59,787 nt of DNA, taken from an uncultured Flavobacteriaceae bacterium (GTDB taxonomy: Bacteria; Bacteroidota; Bacteroidia; Flavobacteriales; Flavobacteriaceae). Numbering within the stretch: the stretch's first letter is position 1; the number at the start of each line of letters is the position of its first letter. The notes below the pieces were generated by a model. It was not told the DNA's origin and did no database searches. It was given only the letters and a program-made list of their open reading frames with translations. A program made the translations under genes and the position numbers. The stretch is taken from the NCBI GenBank assembly GCA_947497145.1, contig CANMFQ010000024.1, forward strand, positions 1 to 59,787, read 5' to 3'. Shown here piece after piece: positions 17,426 through 25,749 of this stretch.

Positions 17426-17627
17426 GGTACTCGTATTAAACACTTTAAAACAAGCTAGTGCTACCTTAAGCTAAAACCTCGGTATTAAACTATGCTAATA
17501 ACACCGTATTTCAACCCCTGGTATAACACTAGCTTCAACTAACTCACAATAAAACCCTTACAACTAAAAAAAGTGATGAATAACTTCATTTGTTGATTAT
17601 AATAGTATTATTACGTTGTAACACAGA

Positions 17628-18254
17628 TTAATTTAATGATGTTTGCCCCTCATTAGGATTGTATACAAAATCAAACGTATAGAAACGAGATTCACTAGTT
17701 TCATTAGGCTGTGCAGGAGCGTCTTTGTAATAGCTTTTTATTTCTACTTTAGCATATTTGCCATCATGTGTTTTAACGACCAATACACTACCCGGTACAG
17801 GAGAAATAATATGTGTTTCTGGGTTATAGCTGTACCAACTTGTTTCATTTTCTCTTGAAATAGCAAAGCTACCATTGGCGTCTTGAGCAAAGCTAAGACC
17901 ATCAGCATCAGTAACACTTGCAAAAGTGCCGCTAACCACCGCAACAGCGGCATCACCGTTTCTTGTAGGTTCATCGGTTGTGCCTGTTGCTGTACCACCA
18001 TTTACTGCAATGGTCGTTCCTCTAAAAGCAATATCCCAAGCTGTATCACTTGTAGTAACCTCGCCAGTTTCAAAACTAAACTTAGTAAAAGCACCTCCCA
18101 CAGGTTGCCCTTGCCCTCCTGTTTGCGGAGCCGGAATATTAGTTGCCGTTTCATTAGTTACGGCTACCAATTTTACGGCATCATCTTCTTTGTTGCAAGC
18201 CATAAAAGTACTGGCAAGTAATACAAACATTAAAAATTTAGATGTCATTTTCAT
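17628..18254 (-). CDS. hmuY: HmuY-family heme-binding lipoprotein
   Basis: Captures heme outside the cell and hands it to the HmuR-type receptor encoded just upstream. The 208 residues start with a lipoprotein signal (LMFVLLASTFMAC, lipobox Cys near residue 20). The HmuY domain is visible as FTKFSFETGEVTTSDTAWDIAFRGTTIAVNGG, then ISPVPGSVLVVKTHDGKYAKVEIKSYYKD and the final RFYTFDFVYNPNEG. The heme ligands of the Porphyromonas protein are two His; here only one His pair-candidate region is evident (THDGK), so ligands may differ. The gap to hmuR is 11 nt, so they are co-transcribed. Confidence 0.93.
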   Translation of the reverse strand: MKMTSKFLMFVLLASTFMACNKEDDAVKLVAVTNETATNIPAPQTGGQGQPVGGAFTKFSFETGEVTTSDTAWDIAFRGTTIAVNGGTATGTTDEPTRNGDAAVAVVSGTFASVTDADGLSFAQDANGSFAISRENETSWYSYNPETHIISPVPGSVLVVKTHDGKYAKVEIKSYYKDAPAQPNETSESRFYTFDFVYNPNEGQTSLN

Positions 18255-18265
18255 AAGAACTGTTT

Positions 18266-20356
18266 TTAAAATTGAATATTTATTTTAGTGAATAATTGTA
18301 TTCCCGCTAATGCAGGTATGTTTTGTGTATCCTTGTAATCAAAAAGGTTATTTACTCCTAATTGAAGGATGTATTTATCTGAAAAGGTTTTGTTTAATGT
18401 AAGGTTACCCAAGGCGTATCCATCAACAAAAGAGTTATCGTAATCATCTATAATTCCGTTACCATTGGCATCAAAAAGTGCGTATTTACTTCTGTAGTTT
18501 ACTCTAAAATTTATAGTTGATTTCCATTTAGGAATAATGTAGAAAAACTTAAAATTAGCAATATGCCTAGAACGATTTACAAGTCCGAAATAGCCTGAAT
18601 TATCTAGGGCAACAGTTTGCAGTGTTTGTGCATCTCTAGCAAACACCTCTCCTCTTTCTAGGGCTTGCTGTTTTTCTTTGTCCTTGGCGTACAATAATTG
18701 ATAGCCTGTTGAAAATGTTACTTTTTCTGAGAGCTTGTAGCGAAGGTCCAGCTCAAGTCCTGTGGTATAAATACGATTAAAATTCGTATAGCTAAAAACA
18801 TTTTGCCCATTCGTTTTTCTTGCAATAGCTCGCGTATCAATAAGATTTTTAAAATCATTTCTGAAAAGGTTCAGATTCATTTTCAACTTTCCTTGGCTGT
18901 ACGCTGCACCTATATTGTAACCTATTGAACTTTCAGCCTCCAATGGTTTTTCTAGTTCAGCAAGGTCAAAAAGAAAACGTTCTACCTGCCCCTGTTTCTG
19001 CAATTCTTGCACCTTTGCAACAGCTACATTATAACCCAATACGGTATAGCCTACTGCAGAATTTGTAAAATCAAAATAGAGCTGTCTAAAATCAGGTGCC
19101 TTAAACCCATACCCCATAGACCCTTTTAATGACAATGCATCAGTAAGTTTATAATTCATAGAAAACTTAGGACTAAATTGCGATTGATAGGCAGTATGGT
19201 TATCAAAACGAGCTCCTAGTATTAGATTCATTTTTTTCCATGGATAAAAATCATACTGCGCATAGGCGTATTGAGCATTAAAAACTACTTTACTATCAAA
19301 AAAAGTACGATCTAAACGCTCATGCGTATACCCAACACCAAGTGTTAGTGTATGTTGGGGTTTTAAAACATAAGTTCCCCTAATTTCTGGTTTAAGAAGA
19401 TGTTGATTATAGGCATTCTCACTAAATAAAGCAGCTATTGCCACATTATTTACTATTTCTGAGGCCTTATAATTGGTGTAATACCACTCGTATTGAAAAT
19501 TCCATTTAGTATTCGGTTTATGATTCAATCTAATATGAGCATTCGCCTCATTAATGGTATTATCGCTCACTAGCAATGCGTCATTAGCCTGAAAAGTGCC
19601 CGCTTGCATTTGCATATAATACCTACCCGAAGAAAACCATCGTAATCGCTTAGAAAAATCATAATGTAGTTGACCATTAAATGTATAATTTTGATAAGGA
19701 TCTACGGTTTGCCCCACCACTTCGGGTCGCAAATCGTACCCATCACTCTGTAGCGTATTAGCAAAGAAAGAATAGCCTAGTTTATTATTTTTTTGCTTGA
19801 TACTAATATTGGCATCATGGGTATTAAAAGAAGCAAAACGATAGGAAATATCGCCCTTTACAACTGCATTCTGAGGCTTTTCAGTGATTATATTGATAAC
19901 CCCTCCTAAAGCCTCTGATCCGTACAAACTTGAAGATGGTCCTTTTACAATTTCAATTTGACGTATGTTACCTACAGTCAATCTGCTTAGATCAAAATTC
20001 CCAGCTGTTCTTCCTACTAAAGGAACTCCATCTATTAAAATCATAACATAATCAGAAGCGATACCTTGAATTTGCACGCCACTGAAACCACTTTCATCGG
20101 CTACGGTAATCATTCCTGTTTGTTCGTTTAAAATTTCATTCAGCCTAACTACACCTGTTCTTTGTAATTGCTGCTTAGAAATTAACGTTACTGGCAATGG
20201 TACTGAAGAAAGTTGACGAACCGTTCGTGTAGCTGTTACCACCACCTCATCTAAATCTTGAACAACAAGCGAATCTGTAGGCACAGCTTCCTGAGCCAAA
20301 ACAGAAGTCTTCAAAACACCTATAAACAAGCAAGTTATAATATTATTTAGATTCAT
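18266..20356 (-). CDS. hmuR: TonB-dependent heme receptor, HmuR-like
   Basis: Outer-membrane transporter for heme, energised by TonB. The 696 residues have a signal peptide (to about residue 24, VLAQ), a TonB-box-like DLDEVVVTATRT, a plug domain (VPLPVTLISKQQLQRTG; DYVMILIDGVPLVGRTAG; IEIVKGPSSSLYGSEALGGVINI) and a barrel ending INIQF. Pairing with hmuY supports heme as substrate. The frame extends to TTG 20362; ATG 20356 is preferred. A -7-like TATATTTG lies at 20381-20374 (minus). Two dyad copies sit at the start codon and just upstream, implying repression under iron-rich conditions (inference). Confidence 0.95.
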   Translation of the reverse strand: MNLNNIITCLFIGVLKTSVLAQEAVPTDSLVVQDLDEVVVTATRTVRQLSSVPLPVTLISKQQLQRTGVVRLNEILNEQTGMITVADESGFSGVQIQGIASDYVMILIDGVPLVGRTAGNFDLSRLTVGNIRQIEIVKGPSSSLYGSEALGGVINIITEKPQNAVVKGDISYRFASFNTHDANISIKQKNNKLGYSFFANTLQSDGYDLRPEVVGQTVDPYQNYTFNGQLHYDFSKRLRWFSSGRYYMQMQAGTFQANDALLVSDNTINEANAHIRLNHKPNTKWNFQYEWYYTNYKASEIVNNVAIAALFSENAYNQHLLKPEIRGTYVLKPQHTLTLGVGYTHERLDRTFFDSKVVFNAQYAYAQYDFYPWKKMNLILGARFDNHTAYQSQFSPKFSMNYKLTDALSLKGSMGYGFKAPDFRQLYFDFTNSAVGYTVLGYNVAVAKVQELQKQGQVERFLFDLAELEKPLEAESSIGYNIGAAYSQGKLKMNLNLFRNDFKNLIDTRAIARKTNGQNVFSYTNFNRIYTTGLELDLRYKLSEKVTFSTGYQLLYAKDKEKQQALERGEVFARDAQTLQTVALDNSGYFGLVNRSRHIANFKFFYIIPKWKSTINFRVNYRSKYALFDANGNGIIDDYDNSFVDGYALGNLTLNKTFSDKYILQLGVNNLFDYKDTQNIPALAGIQLFTKINIQF

Positions 20357-20365
20357 TCTCAATAA
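20343..20365. promoter_or_regulatory. 23-bp dyad, copy 4 (hmuR start codon)
   Basis: TTATTTAGA-TTCAT-TCTCAATAA: right half 8 of 9, the best dyad of the set. It covers the hmuR ATG (20356-20354), so part of the match is coding sequence. Confidence 0.55.
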
Positions 20366-20385
20366 TTTTTCGACAAATATATATC

Positions 20386-20408
20386 TTATTTTTAATCAAT
20401 CTAAATAA
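20386..20408. promoter_or_regulatory. 23-bp dyad, copy 5 (hmuR/DUF6607 divergent promoter region)
   Basis: On the minus strand TTATTTAGA-TTGAT-TAAAAATAA. It lies between two outward-facing -7 elements: TATATTTG (20381-20374, minus, towards hmuR) and TATTTTTG (20415-20422, plus, towards the DUF6607 gene). One bound regulator could control both directions. Confidence 0.65.
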
Positions 20409-20414
20409 AAATAC

Positions 20415-20422
20415 TATTTTTG
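20415..20422 (+). promoter_or_regulatory. -7 element for the DUF6607-ankyrin-DUF2271-PepSY operon
   Basis: TATTTTTG matches TAnnTTTG and lies 36 nt before the DUF6607 ATG. No TTG occurs at the expected -33 position, so it may need an activator or be weak. The same 11-mer TACTATTTTTG also follows dyad copy 1 at 15854-15864. Confidence 0.5.
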
Positions 20423-20458
20423 CTCAAGAAATTAATCATCACTATAATACAATACAAA

Positions 20459-21385
20459 ATGAAAAGAATACCCTTATTAAGTTTATGCCTCTGCCTATTA
20501 AGTTTGCAGTCATTTGCTCAAAACAGCAAGAAAAAACTAGACCGAGAAGCCATTAAAAAAATGTGCGGATGCTTTGAAGTTACCTTCAACTTTGCCGAAA
20601 CTTTTAGTTATAGTTCTGATTCTTTATACACCCCTTCGCATAACGAAACTTCAAAAGCTTTGGAGTGGGCACAACTAATTATCGATGAAAAAGATAAAAT
20701 TTCTATTCAGCACCTATTGCAAGTAGGTAAACCCAGTGCACCTCATATTGTTAAACATTGGCGCCAAGACTGGGTATATGAAAACACTGATTTTTATAAA
20801 TACAATGCTAATAATTATTGGAAATATGTAAGTAAACCAAAAGCTGCAGTAAAAAAACAGTGGACTCAAAAAGTATATCAAGTAGACGATAGCCCGCGCT
20901 ATGAAGGTAGCGGAACTTGGGTGCATGTAGACGGTAAAAGTTTTTGGGAAAACACTACAGATGCCCCCTTACCTAGAAGAGAATATACTACCCGTAGTGA
21001 TTACAACTTGACCCTGCGTGGTAATAGACAAGAAATTACCGATTTTGGCTGGGTACATGACCAAGACAATGCAAAAATCATACGAGAAGCAGGTAAAGAA
21101 GATGTGGTTTTGGCACGAGAAAAAGGATACAACACCTATGTAAGAGTACCTGATAGCAAGTGTAAAGCTGCTGCCAACTGGTGGAAAGAACATGCCAACA
21201 AATGGGCACTTGTTCGCACTAAATGGAATCATGTTTATGACAGAAAAACTGATTTATCACTAGCCGAAAAGGTAGAAAATAAAGCCCTATACAAACACCT
21301 TTTTGCTGATGAAATTGTTGAAGAAAATGAGATTGACACTGTTATTGAGTCTTTTGTGAAAAATGAAACCAAACAAACTCCTTAA
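20459..21385 (+). CDS. DUF6607 family exported protein
   Basis: A 308-aa protein with a signal peptide (MKRIPLLSLCLCLLSLQSFAQ). The mature part starts KKLDREAIKKMCGCFEVTFNFAETF and is rich in Trp and aromatic residues (HIVKHWRQDWVYENTDFYKYNANNYWKYV; GTWVHVDGKSFWENTTDAPLPRREYTTR). These are the marks of DUF6607, a Bacteroidota family of unknown function that I associate with heme/iron loci by memory rather than proof. The frame opens at 20420, but that lies before the likely transcript start; ATG 20459 is chosen. First gene of the plus-strand operon, divergent from hmuR. Confidence 0.85.
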   Translation: MKRIPLLSLCLCLLSLQSFAQNSKKKLDREAIKKMCGCFEVTFNFAETFSYSSDSLYTPSHNETSKALEWAQLIIDEKDKISIQHLLQVGKPSAPHIVKHWRQDWVYENTDFYKYNANNYWKYVSKPKAAVKKQWTQKVYQVDDSPRYEGSGTWVHVDGKSFWENTTDAPLPRREYTTRSDYNLTLRGNRQEITDFGWVHDQDNAKIIREAGKEDVVLAREKGYNTYVRVPDSKCKAAANWWKEHANKWALVRTKWNHVYDRKTDLSLAEKVENKALYKHLFADEIVEENEIDTVIESFVKNETKQTP

Positions 21386-21418
21386 GGTAATAAACTAGCG
21401 CTGAGCAATTGTTTTTAC

Positions 21419-21487
21419 GAAAGAAGATGGCAGTATTTAGCGTTTTGCTTACTGCGTCAAGCATCTCGTAATACTGTTTCTTCTTTC
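21419..21487 (+). ncRNA. Long nested hairpin between DUF6607 and ankyrin genes
   Basis: GAAAGAAGA (21419-21427) pairs with TCTTCTTTC (21479-21487), and CAGTATT (21431-21437) with AATACTG (21470-21476), with a small internal loop. Inside, TGCTT (21446-21450) pairs with AAGCA (21459-21463). No T-run follows, so this is not a plain terminator; it may be a processing, stability or attenuation element in the operon transcript. Confidence 0.4.
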
Positions 21488-21533
21488 TAATTACTGCGCC
21501 ACGACAAAAAAACGTATCAAGAAAAAAAATGAC

Positions 21534-23024
21534 ATGAAACAACAACTATACACCGCTGCACTACTCTTTCTTTTTGTTAGTATGGTATCAGCACAAGAAA
21601 ATGTTTTTTTAAATAGGGAATACTGGAAAGCGAACCCCAGTATAGCGACTATTGAAGCTGATATTGCTGCTGGCAATGACATTGCCGAACTCAATAGTTC
21701 TTTTTTTGATGCTGTTTGTTTTGCCTTAATGGAAAAAACAGACAATGCTACCATAAAATACCTGTTAAGCAAGCCCAAAAACACCGTAAATAAATTAACC
21801 CATGATGGGCGTACCTATATTTTTTGGGCTGCCTACCGTAATAATTTAGAAATCATGGAGTACCTTGTTAGTCATGGTGCCAAGGCTAATATTCAAGATG
21901 CTCATGGGTATTCGGCACTTAATTTTGCGGCAGTAACTGGACAGACTAATACCAAAATTTATGACTTTTTATTAGCACATAAAGCAGCTATCAAAGACAC
22001 AACCCGTAATGGTGCTAATGCCTTATTACTAATAGCTCCTTTTGCTACTGATTTCTCCATTTTAAACTATTTCATCAATAAAGGTCTTGACATAAAAAGT
22101 ACTGATAATGTTGGTAATGGCATTTTCAACTACGCTGCCAAGGGAGGTAATATACCCCTCTTAAAAAGTTTGGTTACCAAGGGAATACCATATAAAACAT
22201 TGAACAAAGAAGGCGGTAATGCCATGCTCTTAGCCAGTGAAGGTATGCGCCGTAAACCAAATAACCTTGCTACTTACACCTATTTAGACTCTTTAGGCAT
22301 CAAGGCGAATATTACAAACAATAAGGGTCAAAACCCATTACATGCTATAGCATCACATAGCGATGATTTAGCCATTTTCAAATTTTTTATTGAAAAAGGT
22401 GTTGCTATTAACCAGCAAGATGAAGATGGTAAATCTCCTTTTATAAATGCTGCCAGCCGTAACAAACTACCGGTTGTTAAATTCTTATCAAACTATATCA
22501 CTGATATCAACACAAAAGACGCAAACGGTCGTACAGCGCTTACCATGGCAGTACACAGAAACAGTGCAGCAGTTGTCGATTTCTTATTGCAAAAAGGTAG
22601 TAATATCAACGTAAAAGATGCAAAAGAAAATACCCTAGCCTATTATCTTTTAAAAACCTATAATGCCAATAAACCTGAAGTTTTTGAAGCAAAATTACAA
22701 CTACTGCAAAACAAAGGGCTAAACCTTAACGAGACCCAAAACAAAAAGAATACCCTCTATCATATTGCCGTAGAACAACAGAATTTACCCTTACTAAAAC
22801 GCCTAAAGTCATTTGATATTGATATCAACGCAAAAAACAGTGAAGGAAATACTGCCTTACATATAGCCGCAATGCAATCAAAAGACAATGCCATTTTAAA
22901 ATACCTGATAAGTGAAGGTGCAGATAAAAATATAAAAACTGAATTTAAAGAATCGGTACTTAATTTGGCAATGGAAAACGAACAGTTGAAACAAAACAAT
23001 GTTGAATTAAATTTCTTGAAGTAA
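21534..23024 (+). CDS. Exported ankyrin-repeat protein
   Basis: A 496-aa protein with a signal peptide (MKQQLYTAALLFLFVSMVSAQ), so the repeats should lie in the periplasm, whereas most ankyrin proteins are cytosolic. Ankyrin units are clear: DGRTYIFWAAYRNNLEIMEYLVSHGAKANIQD, HGYSALNFAAVTG, NGRTALTMAVHRNSAAVVDFLLQKGSNINVKD, EGNTALHIAAMQSKDNAILKYLISEGADKNIKT. About ten to twelve repeats fill residues 55-490. Ankyrins bind proteins; the partner is unknown but presumably belongs to this redox/heme set. It ends 1 nt before the DUF2271 gene, so they are co-translated. Confidence 0.93.
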   Translation: MKQQLYTAALLFLFVSMVSAQENVFLNREYWKANPSIATIEADIAAGNDIAELNSSFFDAVCFALMEKTDNATIKYLLSKPKNTVNKLTHDGRTYIFWAAYRNNLEIMEYLVSHGAKANIQDAHGYSALNFAAVTGQTNTKIYDFLLAHKAAIKDTTRNGANALLLIAPFATDFSILNYFINKGLDIKSTDNVGNGIFNYAAKGGNIPLLKSLVTKGIPYKTLNKEGGNAMLLASEGMRRKPNNLATYTYLDSLGIKANITNNKGQNPLHAIASHSDDLAIFKFFIEKGVAINQQDEDGKSPFINAASRNKLPVVKFLSNYITDINTKDANGRTALTMAVHRNSAAVVDFLLQKGSNINVKDAKENTLAYYLLKTYNANKPEVFEAKLQLLQNKGLNLNETQNKKNTLYHIAVEQQNLPLLKRLKSFDIDINAKNSEGNTALHIAAMQSKDNAILKYLISEGADKNIKTEFKESVLNLAMENEQLKQNNVELNFLK

Positions 23025-23025
23025 T

Positions 23026-23520
23026 ATGAAATCTTTTTTTAGAAAAATACTGTTTTTACTGGGTGCACTATTATCACTAAGCATCATGAGTTATACTTAC
23101 ACAATGTCTAAACAGCGCTATAAATGTATGATTCAAATGGTAAATTATACGGGGGAAGGAGCATATATTGCCGTTTCGCTACTCGATTCTGAAGGAGATT
23201 ACGTAGAAACGCTGTATGTACATGGTGATGACAAAGAATGGTATCACGATATAAAACAATGGTGGCAATTTTATGGTAAAAGACGCCCCAATATTGATGC
23301 CATTACAGGAGCCACCATCACTGGTGGGCAACGTACTATAACCGTTCTTCAAATAGAAGAAGACAAAATAGATACGGGGTATCGTCTTCGATTTGAAACC
23401 GCTGTTGAAGACCAGGGGTATTACACTGACGATGTTGAATTTGAACTTTCGACCGACCTATTACAAAACAAAATAGAAGGAAAAGGTTTTATACGATACA
23501 TCCGTATGATTCCCCAATAA
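23026..23520 (+). CDS. DUF2271 exported protein with a flavinylation-like motif
   Basis: A 164-aa protein with one N-terminal membrane/signal segment (about 8-25). The body fits DUF2271: YKCMIQMVNYTGEGAYIAVSLLDSEGDYVETLYVHGDDKEWYHDIKQWW. At about residues 88-97 it reads IDAITGATITGG, which matches the ApbE flavinylation pattern D-x-x-T-G-A-T-x-T. DUF2271 has been linked to extracytosolic flavin transfer next to PepSY proteins; covalent FMN here is inferred. It lies 10 nt before the PepSY reductase gene, a natural electron donor. Confidence 0.85.
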   Translation: MKSFFRKILFLLGALLSLSIMSYTYTMSKQRYKCMIQMVNYTGEGAYIAVSLLDSEGDYVETLYVHGDDKEWYHDIKQWWQFYGKRRPNIDAITGATITGGQRTITVLQIEEDKIDTGYRLRFETAVEDQGYYTDDVEFELSTDLLQNKIEGKGFIRYIRMIPQ

Positions 23521-23530
23521 AACAGCATAC

Positions 23531-25735
23531 ATGACCATTTCAATTTGGCGGTTTAGTCACCTAGCCTTAGCATTACTTTCAGGTATTTTTTTAATAGTAG
23601 CTTCAATTAGTGGGGGCATTTTGGCACTAGAACCAATTGCCCATGCGTCAAAGGCTTATAATAAAGCTGATTTAACTGAAATTTCTCTTGCCGAAACTAT
23701 TGACAACTTACAACAAAAATATGCCGAAGTAGTAAGTTTGGAGGTAGATGCGCATGATTTTGTCTTAGTATCAGTAATTACCAAAAACGGGGCTAGCGAT
23801 AGTTTTTATATAAACCCTACTACCGCAGAAAAAATTGGAACACCCTACAAAAAAGCAGCAATTTTTAAATTCATGACCAATCTGCACCGCTCCTTATTTT
23901 TAAAAAGTACGGGGCGTTTTGTTGTGGGTATTGCTTCGTTTTTATTATTCTTAATTGCTATTACAGGAAGTATCCTTATTATAAAAAGACAACAAGGTAT
24001 TCGTAGGTTTTTTTCTAAAATTACTACCAGCTATTTTGAACAACGCTACCATATTATTATTGGGCGGTTACTACTTATTCCTATCATAATTATCGCTTTT
24101 ACGGGTGCTTACTTATCGTTAGAAAAATTTAACCTACTTCCTCATACCCCTTTAGTACATAAAACCCTAGAGAATACCATAACTCCTAAAAAAAGAATAC
24201 TTCCAGCGCATTTTAGTATTTTTAAAGCTATTCCTCTTGCCCAAGTTAAAAATGTGGTATTCCCATTTTCTGATGATATTGGCGATTTTTTTCAAATTAA
24301 CTTAACTGACAAAGAAATTCTTGTAAACCAATTCAATGGAAAAATAATAAGCGAAATCCCGTATGCGTTTACTGTAATTACCTCAAATTTAAGCCTTATA
24401 CTTCATACAGGAAAAGGTAGTGTTTTATGGTCTATAGTTCTGCTAGTTGCCAGTTGTTCCATTTTATTTTTTATGTACAGTGGTTTTAAAATGACTATAA
24501 CACGTAAAAGAAAGAGTACACTCCCCTCCACTATAAACGACAAAGACAGTTGTGAATATATTATTTTGGTTGGTTCAGAAGAAGGTACTACCTATGGTTT
24601 TGCAAAACTATTTTATGAGGCGCTTTCTGCAGCAAACAAAACTGTTTTTATAGGGCAATTAAATGATTTTACTACCTATGACAATGCCAAGCACCTCATT
24701 GTATTTACGGCAACTTACGGTGTTGGCGAAGCACCATCAAACGCCAATAAATTCGAAAAATTAGTGAAGAATTTGCCATCGCAGATAGAAAATACAGTTT
24801 CTTTCTCTGTACTTGGTTTTGGCTCATTGGCCTACCCAAATTATTGCCAGTTTGCTATTGAAGTAGATGCGCTTTTAAATAAGCACCATTCTTTTGCCCG
24901 AAATATGGTACTTCATAAAATTAATAATCAATCTCATGAAGCCTTTTTAAGTTGGGTAAATACATGGAGTACGAAACACAAAACACCCCTTCAAATCAAA
25001 AACAAAAAACCAAAACCACAAGTTAAACCAAAACCATTTGAAGTAGTTTCAAAGACTGAAATTAATGCCGATAACACTTTTTTAATTCGATTACGCCCTA
25101 AGGACAAAATTCAATTTCAATCAGGAGATTTATTAAGCCTACAACCCGAAAAAAATACGGCAGCACGCCTCTACTCAATCGCCAAAATAGATAATGACAT
25201 CCTATTAAGTATTAAAAAACATGAATTTGGTCTTTGTTCTAATCTGCTCAATAAGCTTTCAAAAAAAGAAACTATTCACGCAGGCATTAAACCCAATCCT
25301 GATTTCCATTTTCCCTGCAAGACAAACGCTGTTATCTTAATCTCTAATGGTACAGGCATAGCACCCTTTTTGGGTATGCTCAATGAAAATAAATACAAAA
25401 TACCCACCTATTTGTTTTGGGGTGGACGCACCCAAGCATCGTACAAAGTGTATGAAAACTGTATTGCCGAAGCTTTAAACAACCGTACTTTAACCGCTGT
25501 TAAACTTGCCTATTCTCAAGAAAAAAAAGAAAAATTATATGTACAAGACCTCATCGTACAAGAGCGTGCTTTTATAGCAAAAAAACTAAAACAAGGAGCT
25601 GTTGTAATGATATGTGGCTCCGTTGCTATGCAAAAAGAACTACTAGAAATTTTAAGTGATATTACTCAAACCCAACTCAAGCTTCCACTAAGTACTTTTA
25701 AACAAAAAAAGCAATTAAAAATGGACTGCTATTAA
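23531..25735 (+). CDS. PepSY-membrane / flavodoxin / ferredoxin-NADP-reductase fusion
   Basis: A 734-aa fusion. Residues 1-325: PepSY-associated membrane part with helices near 8-32, 140-162, 183-207 and 296-318 and conserved His in LHRSLFLKSTGRFVVG and LHTGKGSVLW, likely heme ligands. Residues 340-480: flavodoxin domain (ILVGSEEGTTYGFAKLFYEAL; TATYGVGEAPSNA; VLGFGSLAYPNYCQFA). Residues 510-730: FAD/NADP reductase of the sulfite-reductase/P450-reductase type (RLYSIA; GLCSNLL; ISNGTGIAPFLGML; WGGRTQASY; VMICGSVAMQKE). Predicted to carry electrons from cytosolic NADPH to the periplasm, for ferric iron, heme or the DUF2271 flavin. Confidence 0.92.
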   Translation: MTISIWRFSHLALALLSGIFLIVASISGGILALEPIAHASKAYNKADLTEISLAETIDNLQQKYAEVVSLEVDAHDFVLVSVITKNGASDSFYINPTTAEKIGTPYKKAAIFKFMTNLHRSLFLKSTGRFVVGIASFLLFLIAITGSILIIKRQQGIRRFFSKITTSYFEQRYHIIIGRLLLIPIIIIAFTGAYLSLEKFNLLPHTPLVHKTLENTITPKKRILPAHFSIFKAIPLAQVKNVVFPFSDDIGDFFQINLTDKEILVNQFNGKIISEIPYAFTVITSNLSLILHTGKGSVLWSIVLLVASCSILFFMYSGFKMTITRKRKSTLPSTINDKDSCEYIILVGSEEGTTYGFAKLFYEALSAANKTVFIGQLNDFTTYDNAKHLIVFTATYGVGEAPSNANKFEKLVKNLPSQIENTVSFSVLGFGSLAYPNYCQFAIEVDALLNKHHSFARNMVLHKINNQSHEAFLSWVNTWSTKHKTPLQIKNKKPKPQVKPKPFEVVSKTEINADNTFLIRLRPKDKIQFQSGDLLSLQPEKNTAARLYSIAKIDNDILLSIKKHEFGLCSNLLNKLSKKETIHAGIKPNPDFHFPCKTNAVILISNGTGIAPFLGMLNENKYKIPTYLFWGGRTQASYKVYENCIAEALNNRTLTAVKLAYSQEKKEKLYVQDLIVQERAFIAKKLKQGAVVMICGSVAMQKELLEILSDITQTQLKLPLSTFKQKKQLKMDCY

Positions 25736-25749
25736 TATAAACAAATACC

